A stretch of 64,000 bases of DNA from Aphelenchoides besseyi (lineage: Eukaryota > Nematoda > Chromadorea > Rhabditida > Aphelenchoididae). Below the pieces are notes generated by a model. That model saw nothing but the letters and a program-made list of their open reading frames with translations, was not told the DNA's origin and searched no databases. Positions 11,425 through 20,051 of this stretch are shown piece by piece (position 1 is the stretch's first letter; each line of letters opens with the position of its first letter). The translations under genes were made by a program, and so were the position numbers. The stretch covers positions 1,736,001 through 1,800,000 of the forward strand of contig JAMPIQ010000001.1 in assembly GCA_024699855.1 (NCBI GenBank), given 5' to 3'.

Positions 11425-11659
11425 TTGTAAGGTTTTGTATTCTCCTTACAATAAAATCGAATAAATCTACTTAGGTAATAGAGAAGTTTATTTAAGCGAT
11501 AGACGAAAATAAAGTACACAACTACACTTGATGAAGAAAAAAGGTCGAGGTAAAAGTTGGGTGGAGAGAAGATTCGTTAACGATAAATCGGAGGCGGGGT
11601 TAGGGGTGCGGCGCTCTAGAACTTGATTAAGAAGGAATTTATAACGGGACGTTACAAAG
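11425..11659. mobile_element. 235-bp insertion in the Helitron with CAAAG duplication
   Basis: CAAAG at 11420-11424 is repeated at 11655-11659. Taking out 11425-11659 joins the Helitron frame without a shift (NRDFTL then SDFDLPQP on the minus strand), matching the usual Helitron link sequence. The insert ends are weakly inverted (TTGTAAGGT and TTGTAACGT), it is noncoding, and it has one GC-rich patch near 11590-11620. It may be a small nonautonomous DNA transposon with a 5-bp target duplication; an intron is less likely because the ends are not GT-AG in the needed position. Confidence 0.5.
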
Positions 11660-12101
11660 TGAAATCTCGATTATTCAGATGCCATTCCAAAATAAGCAGC
11701 GCGATTTGTTCGGCTCGTTGTTCACGCATACTGTCACTCAAATGTGCGAAACGATTTCCGAGTGGTGGTCGCATGAACGGCAGATAATCAAAGTACAGTT
11801 GACGTGGACTTTGCAACAACTCGGCGCCGTTAATCAAAACCTGCGCAAAAAGGAAAATGAATCGACGAATTGGATGACCGGCACGCTGATCAAGTGCGTT
11901 TCTCCAAATCAAATCCGATTCCATTAGACCCATTTGTTGGGCCGCGGTGACGAAGTCTAATTCGCCGAAACCGTTCGGATCGAATTGACGGTAGGTGATT
12001 CCATTTACTGTCGCCAGCTGTTCGAAGTTTTGGACACACTTCATTCGTAGCACGATAGTTCGAAGAGCCAACAATTGACGGTTTTTGACATTCACTTCAT
12101 A
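11655..12101 (-). CDS. Middle segment of the Helitron protein
   Basis: About 149 codons on the minus strand between the mariner and the 235-bp insertion. It contains LRTIVLRMKCVQNFEQLATV and AAQQMGLMESDLIWRNAL, which match the conserved segment that follows the Rep region in Helitrons (hydrophobic LL-x-V-x-G, FEDLRTVNG, LGLLEDDEEW). It continues in frame from the 13709-14590 segment when the mariner is removed with one TA. An ATG at 12137 that seems to start it lies inside the mariner terminal repeat and is not genuine. Confidence 0.8.
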
Positions 12102-12189
12102 TTGGGTTGTTACTAAAGTTTTGTCTGATTGCGTCATGAGTGACCTAAATTAGGAATGAAAGAAATTGACCGGTCGGTTGGAAGTGTGT

Positions 12190-12590
12190 GAACGAAGTTC
12201 GGTTGTTCAGCTGCCTACTGTCCTAAGTATGATTTTCGTTGTAGATTAGAATTCATTCATTAAAATTAACACAAATCATCAAAAATACTCGCCGTTTGAG
12301 TTGATAGTTTGGCGCCACCGTCCGGGCAATTGGGTGATTCCGCGCGTGTAGAAGGATCGATGACGGGAGGCGAAGAACGAGTTGAGGGACCGGCGGAGAT
12401 GATCGACGTCGTTGAATGGGCGTCCGAAAAGGAAAATGAAGAAGATGAACCAATGGACAGAAGCGGCAAAAGACGAACAACGTTGGAAGAAGCTCGGAGA
12501 AACATTTGCGATTCCGCTGCCACAAAAATCGAAAAGACGACAACAATTGTGAGGTCACCAACACGGAACTTTATTTGATCACTTAATGGT
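12190..12590 (+). other. Extra coding-like sequence inside the mariner
   Basis: Between the left terminal repeat and the transposase lies about 400 bp not expected in a mariner. On the plus strand it is open from about 12309 to 12575 and encodes an acidic, Glu/Arg-rich segment (VEWASEKENEEDEPMDRSGK, then RTTLEEARRN), with a GTGAGG donor-like site at 12549. This looks like an exon rather than transposon sequence. It may be a captured host fragment. It replaces the region where the transposase C-terminus should be. Confidence 0.4.
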
Positions 12591-12596
12591 CACTGT

Positions 12597-13541
12597 TTAT
12601 CCGTTGATTTTGGAAATAAATTGAATTGAATTGAATCGGCGTCCTCGTATCCACGTCTTTAGCGAACGGAAGAGATGGTAGTCCGTTGGCGAAAGGTCCG
12701 GAGAGTACGGCGGGTGCTCGATGGCCGTCCAACCCAAAGTCCTCAGGTGCTGTTGAGTTCTTCGGGCGGTGTGCGGTCGCGCGTTGTCCTGGAGCAGTAG
12801 AACGTCGTGGCGATGACGAAGGGCGGCGGCGACTCGATCCATTTGGGCACAGTACAGTTCCAAAGTGATCGTCTGCCCGCGGTCCAACAACTCCCAGTGC
12901 ACAACACCTAACAGATTCCACCAAACAGAAAGCATAACTTTTGTTTGGAAAAGATTCGGCCGGGGTGTACCATCCGGTCGCTGATTGGGACGCAACCATT
13001 GCCCACGGCGATATGGATTGTCAAGTTGGACCCATGTTTCGTCGCAGGTTAGGAGCCGGTGGACGAACGGGTTGGCACGTTGCTGCTGGAGGAGATTTTC
13101 GGCAGCCCGGACTCGCCGTTGCTTCTGCAGGTCCGTCAACTCGTGGGGTACCCACCGTCCTCGTCGATGCCCGAGACCTAAACGAGAATAACCATTAGTG
13201 ATTGTAGACATAAAGAATTGCTTGCCCGCTCGTCTTAATGTTCTCCAAACGGTTACATGGCAACAACCATTGGCCAATTCGCGAGTTGATTGCGCAGATC
13301 GATTGGACACAGCGTTGAGAATCGTCGGTTGATGAACCGTTGGCGGACGTCCTGTTCGTAGTTGATCGGCCAAATCCTCGAGTCCATCGTCGAACTTTTT
13401 GAACCATCGACATGCCGTTCTCTCGGTGGTCGTTCGCGTTCCATGTGCCAAGTTGATGATGGCGGCGGCTTTGGCGGGCGAGTGATGGAGACGATATTCG
13501 TTGAGAAGCAGAACTCGCACTTGTTCACGAGTGAGGCCCAT
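12597..13541 (-). CDS. Mariner transposase, C-terminally shortened
   Basis: Open frame of 314 codons. The N-terminal part has the helix-turn-helix HSMAR/paired-like region (MGLTREQVRVLLLNEYRL to about residue 110). The catalytic triad is complete: D in LLTCDETWV, D in LLQDNARPHTA, and D in SPTDYHLF, with 34 residues between the second and third, i.e. the DD34D signature of mariner. After WIRGRRF the frame ends within about a dozen residues made of a low-complexity GAATT-type run, so roughly the last 30-35 residues of a normal mariner transposase (about 345) are missing. The catalytic core is intact but the protein is probably compromised. Confidence 0.93.
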   Translation of the reverse strand: MGLTREQVRVLLLNEYRLHHSPAKAAAIINLAHGTRTTTERTACRWFKKFDDGLEDLADQLRTGRPPTVHQPTILNAVSNRSAQSTRELANGCCHVTVWRTLRRAGKQFFMSTITNGYSRLGLGHRRGRWVPHELTDLQKQRRVRAAENLLQQQRANPFVHRLLTCDETWVQLDNPYRRGQWLRPNQRPDGTPRPNLFQTKVMLSVWWNLLGVVHWELLDRGQTITLELYCAQMDRVAAALRHRHDVLLLQDNARPHTARRTQQHLRTLGWTAIEHPPYSPDLSPTDYHLFRSLKTWIRGRRFNSIQFISKING

Positions 13542-13708
13542 TTGACGAAATTAGTCAAGGAAACAGGAGTAGCGATGTCGAGAAACAGCAGATCCAATAA
13601 ATCAAATTTGACACTTCGTTTAATTTCCAATCGACCGGTCAATTTCTTTCGTTCCAATTTTAGAAAATGCATTGCGCAATCAGACAAAACTTTAGTAACA
13701 ACCCAATA

Positions 13709-14590
13709 GATTGCAACTAAACGTTTGCGTTTCAATTGCAGTTTTTTGAAAGTACGTTTACGCTTATCGTAGTTGTACTCGTAGTGGAAGTCTTTGTACG
13801 TCAAATCGGCCCTCTCATTCGGATTTTCACGGCAGAATTTCATGTATGCTGTGAAACGCGAATGGACTTCGCTTGTCGAGTTGGCACGACGAACAATGTC
13901 TTCGGCCCGATCACCATTTGCGACAATCAAATACGATTCGTTCGGCAAATGGACTCCAATCATGATCACAACATGAGAGAAGTAGAACGGCCCTTTCGAA
14001 AACAAATTCATGACCGCTTCGTAGTCACTACAGTACATCAAAGACATTTGATATCGTGCTTCATTGTAGTTGACCGTTTTATCATAGTTGATTTCGATGA
14101 ACGGATTGTTTTGAGCGCCTTTGCTCACAACTTCAATGAACGCCGTCGACATCTGTCCTTTCATGATGTATTTGATCGCGTAGCCGGTGGTATTTCGCGT
14201 GACCACCGCTTCCAGATTGGAGTGTCCGTTCCACGTTTTCAGTCCATAAGGATTGTAGGGAACGACGTCTTTGTCCGTCAAAACTTTTCCACGCTTTTTC
14301 GGGACTGTAAAAGAACCCAAATTGGCGGACAAACGTGCATACTGAATGAATCCGTAATGCACTTGTGTGGTCAGTGATTCACGCATAGGAAAACGGTGTT
14401 TGCACGGTGTTTTCGTTGGATTGACCGGATCTCGACAAACGCTTTTCTCATTACAATCGTGGAGCCTCAACAGGCTGTGTCCGAAGGTCGTCGTCCTCGG
14501 TACTCGAAGAAGCATTTGGTATGTGCAGTCATTTGATGATTTCAATATTATATGGTTTAAGATTGCAATTCTTGTCGTGATGATTTTCAC
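13709..14590 (-). CDS. Upstream Helitron segment (post-Rep region)
   Basis: Minus-strand frame with CKHRFPMRESLTT, DVVPYNPYGLKTWNGHSNLE and AIKYIMKGQ, which correspond to the Helitron sequence C-x-K-x-FP, VVPYNP-x-L, N-HxNVE and KYLFKYIYKGH, followed by the basic stretch KRKRTFKKLQLKRKRL. Upstream of about 14460 the similarity fades and the two-histidine nuclease motif is not seen, so the 5' end of the element is lost. The frame runs on below 13707 into the mariner repeat, which is an artefact of the insertion. Confidence 0.8.
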
Positions 14591-14884
14591 AACAGTTGTG
14601 ATCAGCCTGGCAATTCAAAGTCAACAAGGAAAACCGCATGTTCTTTCGAGAATTCGACGAGTGAATACTCGAAATCAACCATCGTGTTCCGAATACGAAC
14701 TAGCGGCAAAGAAGAAACGTGGTGGGCATTTGAACGTTCAGAATTCTGAACACAGCAGTAATTTTACACCTAATGCGCGTTAATAACGCAGCATCTGACT
14801 AACATGCAGAATGCATTTTCATACATTCGCCTTCTTTCAAAGAAGAAAACAAAACGAATGAACGAAATTGAATGTGAGGTTTAG
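14591..14884 (+). other. Short intergenic stretch; possible small membrane ORF
   Basis: A plus-strand frame from an ATG at 14580 to 14783 would encode about 67 residues with a hydrophobic N-terminus (MIFTTVVISLAI) and a polar, basic remainder. It could be a small secreted protein but overlaps the Helitron edge and has no support from splice sites. Otherwise nothing is seen. Confidence 0.25.
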
Positions 14885-15561
14885 TAACATACGAATGGCA
14901 CTTGGTAGAAGATGAAATACGAAGCTACACAAGCGAGTTAAAACAACAGCTTGAAGCTTGCGACGTGGTGGGATGTAAACACAACCCAACTGATGTCATG
15001 AAACGAAGATGCAAAGGGCCATCGATCAAAGGTCCTTTGCAGGACGGAGGTACCATCGATGAACGCAAATTCGACCAATTGTTTGAGGATGTTTTTGAAG
15101 CGATTTTCAAAACTAGTTATGAAGATTTGTTACAACAACAACTGACTAGTCGACTAAACAACGTAGAAAATCCTTCAACCGAACAACGAGCCGCAATTGA
15201 AACAGAAATTTCCAACAAAATCAAAAAAGACCAAAAGAAAATTTTGCTGGATTATGTCCGACAAGTTCTCGATGGAAAAGCAAAGTTTGCTGTTTCGTCG
15301 TACAATTGGAAGACTCCGTCTTTCTCATATGCGTACACGGAATTCATCAAAAAGCAGTGCAAATGGTCGTTAGAATACGATCATATGAGAAGTTTGGGTG
15401 ATGAGTCGTTGAACCGTCACTGGAAGAATCGGCCCAATTTCGACAATTTCGCCAAAACCGCAGGAAAACTTGTCGTTGACGAAGGGATGTCTCCACCATC
15501 AGTGTCAACTATTCATAAACAACTCCATCATAATGAAGAGTTCATCAATTTAGAGAAATAA
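14885..15561 (+). CDS. Uncharacterised protein, upstream half (ends in in-frame TAA)
   Basis: Open from a TTTAG acceptor-like site at 14880-14884 to the TAA at 15559-15561, about 225 codons, with no ATG in the first 30 codons. An upstream exon or a lost 5' end is therefore likely. The N-terminal part contains ACDVVGCKHNP; the middle is rich in charged and Gln residues and probably helical, and HKQLHHNEEF lies near the end. The same frame stays open after the TAA right into the next ORF, so the two are probably one protein of about 620 residues. No family recognised. It lies head to head with the Helitron, 0.3 kb away. Confidence 0.6.
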
Positions 15562-16773
15562 GTTCTGCAATCGGACGATAACTGCAAGCAAATAACGGAA
15601 CGCCCGGACTTATCGGCGCTGTGGAGTAAAATGCGAATTCGTGTATATCAAATCGAGAAAAGAAGCTCTTCACCTGATAACACGAATAACATGGATGTGG
15701 ATATTATTGAGGAAGCTTGCAACTCTAATACCAATCGCGATACCTACGAACTTAAATCATTGAACGTGAACACGCAAACCTTAGCCATTCAACTAACATC
15801 AGCAAGCCGCATATTGGAAATGACCAGACGCCAATGCGAGAAAGTTGGATGTGGACACGAGAGTTGTTCGAAAGCAATCGAAGAAGGGCTGAAGATGTTT
15901 CGTAAATTGCAACCGCCAATGATTGGTGCTTATACTGATGGAATGGTTAAAGCACTCAGCAAATTCATGGAAGTTCTGGACAACCTGAAGAACGACCAAC
16001 CAATCGACAACATTTACAACGGAAAACTCAACAAAGAAGAAACTTTTTCCTTAAATTATGGAAACGAAATCCGTCCGTTTGTATTTGTTGAAGGAATCAG
16101 GCGCCTCAGACTTAGCAACCCGTACTCAGACAAAATTGATGTGTTAGGAAATCAGTTCTTCAGTCGTCACATAGACAATAACAACGATGACAAACTGAGC
16201 AATGACGAACGCGAAGTACTGCGTAAAGGATTCGTTTTTATAACCGATGATCGTCAATCTCCGAAATTCGCATTTATTACCGTCGATACAAAAAGTAATT
16301 TGGAATTTGAAGCAACATTATACGATCCCAATCTCCACGTTCAGTATATGACGGCTTCTCAAATTGACGACGATCGACTAGACAAAACACGCGAATTTTT
16401 CTTGAGGATTTTCCCAGGATGCCACATTACAACAGCATACAAAAACATCTACCATCCGACGCCTCAAGAATGTGATTATGGAATTGCTTTGTGCTTCATA
16501 GCCGAGAGATTACTTGAGCCATATGCCGTCTCAATTAATGAAGAAGAGCGCACTATACTAAAAAATCAGCAACACGTCAACTCGCTTCGTTATCAACTAG
16601 CAGCACATCACTTTTACGACAATCCCGAAGATATTCCCGTTTTTGTCGTTGCCGATATAGTGGGTGCTCCGGACACAGACATTAATGAAAAAATTCGTGC
16701 CGAAACAGCAGCTGAAGCTCTACAAGTCACTAACGCAATTGACGGCATCCAAATGGAAATAGATCCCTTTTAA
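15562..16773 (+). CDS. Uncharacterised protein, downstream half, weak Ulp1-like (C48) fold
   Basis: From the TAA at 15559 the frame is open for 23 codons to an ATG at 15631 and on to the TAA at 16771. It contains QCEKVGCGHESC, echoing the C-x3-G-C-x-H motif of the upstream half. The C-terminal 200 residues carry KFAFITVD, then LYDPN, and PQECDYGIALC, which line up loosely with the HW-x-L-x-x-ID, Y-D-S and Q-x-x-x-DCG-x-x-x-C blocks of Ulp1/SENP cysteine proteases. The catalytic His and Cys positions are occupied by other residues, so if related it is inactive. AATAAA signals lie at about 16883. Base composition resembles normal host genes. Function unknown. Confidence 0.6.
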   Translation, partial: VLQSDDNCKQITERPDLSALWSKMRIRVYQIEKRSSSPDNTNNMDVDIIEEACNSNTNRDTYELKSLNVNTQTLAIQLTSASRILEMTRRQCEKVGCGHESCSKAIEEGLKMFRKLQPPMIGAYTDGMVKALSKFMEVLDNLKNDQPIDNIYNGKLNKEETFSLNYGNEIRPFVFVEGIRRLRLSNPYSDKIDVLGNQFFSRHIDNNNDDKLSNDEREVLRKGFVFITDDRQSPKFAFITVDTKSNLEFEATLYDPNLHVQYMTASQIDDDRLDKTREFFLRIFPGCHITTAYKNIYHPTPQECDYGIALCFIAERLLEPYAVSINEEERTILKNQQHVNSLRYQLAAHHFYDNPEDIPVFVVADIVGAPDTDINEKIRAETAAEALQVTNAIDGIQMEIDPF

Positions 16774-17229
16774 CATCATTGTTCCATGATTCTCCCATCT
16801 ATTCCCACCATTTTGCCCTTAAGGCTTGTTTCTCTTCACGATATCCATCTACTGTAATTTGTAGTATTTTGCTTACAATCAAATAAACATCGCTCATAAA
16901 GATTCGAAATTTATGGATTTATTTTAAAGTGTAAACAAAGTCCCATTTTTCTAAAACTAAAAGAAAGGTGAAGACGAGTAATTTAATGTCAACAGTTCGC
17001 TTTTGTCGAGTTTGTGCAAGCAAAACATCTGTCTCACCGAGACAAAGCGGCAGTCGAGAGTTCCATTCCTTGGTCTGGCAAAATGTATATGTTCTTTGTT
17101 AGTAACAACACAACAATTTCAAAAAAACGAGTCTTCCAAAGTGTGTATAGTCCGAAAGTAAACTTATACAGTAGATAAGAGTGGAAGACTGATTGCATTG
17201 AGTAATTTAATCAGCACTAAATTCAATCC
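16774..17229. other. 3' flank and intergenic
   Basis: Contains AATAAA at about 16883 that may serve the preceding gene. Between 16980 and 17100 nothing is recognisable. The DDX52-like remnant begins near 17230; earlier parts of that gene are not visible here. Confidence 0.4.
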
Positions 17230-17705
17230 ACCGTCTTTGCTTTTGTTCAAAGTAAAGAACGTGCCGGTTCGTTGTTCTTTGAACTTCAAGATCGTTGTCC
17301 GAATGTTCCGATTCATCTGATCAGCAGTAAGTTACATGCCGATTATAGTATTGGCGTGTCTTTTGCAACGTAATCAAGTTCTGACCAAATTTCGTACCGG
17401 CGAAGTTTTCGTTCTGATCACAACCGAAATCCTGGGCCATGCACTCGATGTGACTGTTAACTTGGTTTTCACCTTTAATCTTATCACTTCCGTTGTTTCT
17501 TTGTTCATCGGGTTGGTCGAGCTGAAAGAATTGGACGTGCGATTACGTTCTTCTCTTATGTCGACTTGACTGTCATTTGATCGATTGCTACGATGATTCA
17601 TCAGGCCGGCTACGAAGTTCCAAAATATAACTTGCGGTTGAATAAAGTCAAACAGTCGGTTGAAAGTTTTGCTTCACATCAATACTTGAAATCTTTCAGA
17701 GATGA
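17230..17705 (+). pseudogene. DDX52/ROK1-like DEAD-box helicase remnant (C-terminal helicase lobe)
   Basis: Translated pieces match the second RecA lobe of the ribosome-biogenesis helicase DDX52/ROK1: FAFVQSKERAGSLFFEL (17236 on), then after a possible short intron QRNQVLTKFRTGEVFVLITT, DVTVNLVF and ITSVV. A one-base frame change near 17500 leads to HRVGRAERIGRAITFFS (canonical HRIGRTGR-x-G), and an in-frame TGA follows DLTVI at 17577. SIATMIHQAGYEVPKY then continues in frame, as in DDX52. ARGID is replaced by GHALD and the NYD-x-P motif is lost. The first RecA lobe with the DEAD box is absent. It is a decayed copy; basic residues up to about 17990 may be its C-terminus. The functional gene should be elsewhere. 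Confidence 0.75.
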
Positions 17706-18101
17706 TTGAAATTGACTATTAAACACGCGCCGAATCGAGAAGCAATCGTTCGGTTGGTCGTTGAAACTACGTCAAGAAAGCGGCAATGAAGAAACGAGTA
17801 GTCAAACAACATCCGAAGATTTTGAGCAAAGAACGAAAGAAGGCACGTAAGCCAAAGACCGATGAAGCAACAAATGATTAGAAAACAAACAGTGAGATGT
17901 AAAACCACTGAAGAGGAAAGCAAAACGGTAAGCTTGAAGATTCACTCATCTAAACAAAAGAAGAGTTTTAGGAAACCAAAAGCTAAAAGGAATGATTAGA
18001 ATCGTAATGTTAAATTCTATTTTGATGTTTGTATTTAATGTTCGGCTTTTAATGGGCGAAATAAACTTAAAACAAATGAGTTGGAATTGAGATTGTGAGT
18101 C

Positions 18102-20051
18102 TTAGCCATTTGCACGTGCTCGTTTTCTAATCGCCATTGCAACCAGTTCGTAGATTGATGCGTATTGTTCAAACGATTGCACCGTGTTTGACCGTTCATG
18201 TCGAAGTCGAGAGACAACTTCGTAGATGTCGATGATCGAATGAGCTTCAAGCTTGTCCAACAACTCGTTTAACGCAATAAAAACACCGGTTCGACCAACA
18301 CCAGCGCTAAAGTAAAAGGAATTCAAATACATTCCTTGCATTTGTTACCTGCAATGGACGAGAATTGGCGGGTGTTTTTTGGATTCACGAATCTTCTCAA
18401 TGAACGCCAGTAGATGTTCTTGATTGGTTGGAGCTGATGCATCTTTCCATTGTTTAAACTGCCATTGAGTAATCTTTCGGGTTCCTTCGCCTTTCTTTTC
18501 CAACCAAATTTCACGTTGAAAGCAAATGTCGTCATGCTCAATTGTTTCCACCATATTCATTGAGAGAAGGTCATCAATTCGTTCGTCTTCGCCGACGTTC
18601 TCCGGCCAGTAACGAGCAGATTTTGATCGCATATCTTCAACGCACTAAACAGAACATCAATACTGTAAAGTTCGAGACTAACTTGTGTCAAATTGACTAT
18701 GCAGTTGATTTGTTCTTGCCAAATCATGTGCCAAAAATCGGTCACCGTTTCCTCACGATTACGACCGAGAGCTTCGTTCTCCGCAAGCGGTGCTTGTGCG
18801 GCAATGTAGTTGACTTTACCCGTTTCGACGTTTCGGATGTACGATGCGTTGATGTAATCACAAGGTCGATTACGTAAAATAACTCTGTTCTCATCGTCTA
18901 AAATTTTTATGTTTGAAATAACGAATTCAATGTACGCACAAGGCACAACATCGTGATAGCGATTTCGTCTCATGTTTGGTTGTGAAAGACCTGCGGTTTG
19001 GTCTTTGTGAATTGGTTGACATTCCAATTGCTAAAACAAAAGATTTACATAAACCAACATCTTGGACTGACTTCGTATTCTGCATAAAGTTGTTCGTTAT
19101 CGTTTTCTGGCAACTTTTCCATTCTACTCGGTAGTCGCAGATCTGATGGTATAGTTGCTCTTCGATTGTCTGTGGTTCGTGGTCTTTCTACCTTCACTTC
19201 CGGCATTTCAATGCTAAAACTTCTAAAAGTTTGTTTTTCTTATTCAATGCCCATATGATCAAACCGACCGATCTCTCGCATTTGGCGCCGTTTGCGGTCG
19301 AACAACAGTCGTTTCGATGGATGAAGGTATGACGGGAGTTTCAGTTAACTCAGCAACAATTGGACCTTCTTCGTCTTCTACTCCAACCATAACAACACTG
19401 CGAAGTGATCCATTGGTTCCAGCAGACTTGGCATTCGAAGCAGTGTCGGTGGTATCGCGCTCAGCGATTGCTGTCGAACCCGATGAAGAGGGAGGTGAAG
19501 GAAGGCTGTGAACTGGTGGTACTTCAAATGTTGGTCTTGATTGAGCAGCGCCAATGTGAATGTGATGAGTCGTTGAAATCGACGATATCGGATCCGGAGA
19601 ACGTGTTCGTATGAAATCGGCTGAATTGTTGCGACTGTAACGCGATTGCAAATCGAAATGATGATTGACAACTCCGCTCTGTAAATTGCAGCTTAGTGTC
19701 CGCTGGAGAGCTTCTTATTACCTTTCCTTCCATGTGAATGCGACGTCGTCGAGTTCGTTGATAAACAAAAAACAAGATGAATGCCGCCGCGAGAAGAACG
19801 AATCCCAATCCGATTAACATGAAGATCAATGCGATTTCTGAAAACATTTATGAGAAACTGAAGTTCATTTCTTTTTTTGGATACCCACCTAACTGCCCGT
19901 TCATTTTTACTCTAATAACCGATGGGAATTGGCGCGTAAAAACCGTTGGAATAAAAACAGTCGACTTAAACCACGTAATACGCAAAAATGTTTCAGAGGG
20001 TCGTGAGAATTGCGCCTGAGGAATGAGGTCAATGACTTTGATTATTGACAC
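18102..20051 (-). CDS. Receptor-type protein tyrosine phosphatase, single catalytic domain
   Basis: Minus-strand gene. A TM segment (IALIFMLIGLGFVLLAAAF) is followed by RTRRRR at 19710-19840. A Ser/Thr/Pro-rich cytoplasmic linker follows (19259-19640), then a short exon near 19070-19205, and the PTP domain in exons 18683-19031, 18349-18644 and 18102-18306. Hallmarks: NRYHDVVP, DYINASYI, TVTDFWHMIW, RYWP and the signature VHCSAGVGRTG, which is split by an intron at the Ser codon (18307-18348). QSFEQYASIYELV follows near the C-terminus. The catalytic Cys and Arg are present, so activity is expected. The WPD-loop Asp is not obvious where expected: the sequence around WKDASAP has WKDAS instead of WPD. 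The extracellular part is short (19850-20050) and the first exon was not found. It acts at the plasma membrane; partner unknown. Confidence 0.88.

Larger units (their letters stand above)
12102..13706 (-). mobile_element. Complete mariner-type element with TA duplication and long inverted repeats
   Basis: The terminal inverted repeats begin TTGGGTTGTTACTAAAG at both ends. The first 32 bp are identical (12102-12133 against 13675-13706), and similarity continues, with mismatches, to about 95-100 bp (shared GAAAGAAATTGACCGGTCG block). The element is flanked by TA at 12100-12101 and 13707-13708, the mariner/Tc1 target duplication. It is 1605 bp long, longer than a typical mariner of about 1.3 kb, because of extra sequence at 12190-12590. 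It sits inside the Helitron coding region, so it arrived later. Low divergence between the outer repeats suggests a fairly recent insertion. Confidence 0.92.
9711..14590 (-). mobile_element. Degraded Helitron (Rep-helicase type) with two nested insertions
   Basis: Minus-strand pieces, read from 14590 down to 9711, match the order of a Helitron Rep-helicase protein: a segment just after the replication initiator (YNPYGLKTWNGHSN, then KYIMKGQ), a middle part (LATVNGITYR, AAQQMGLMESD), the link LSDFDLPQP, and a Pif1-like helicase. The HUH nuclease itself is not visible, so the 5' end is missing. Three lesions interrupt the frame: the mariner at 12102-13706, a 235-bp insertion at 11425-11659, and a frameshift near 11283-11300. 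Removing the two insertions with one target duplication each restores the frame across both junctions. Element ends (5'-TC and CTRR-3') were not located. It is almost certainly inactive. Confidence 0.85.

Noticed and set aside
11102..11464. 120-codon plus-strand frame
   Set aside because: Antisense to the Helitron protein around the frameshift.
12583..13198. Additional frames on both strands inside the mariner
   Set aside because: Shadows of the transposase gene.
13736..14377. 213-codon plus-strand open frame
   Set aside because: Antisense shadow of the upstream Helitron segment.
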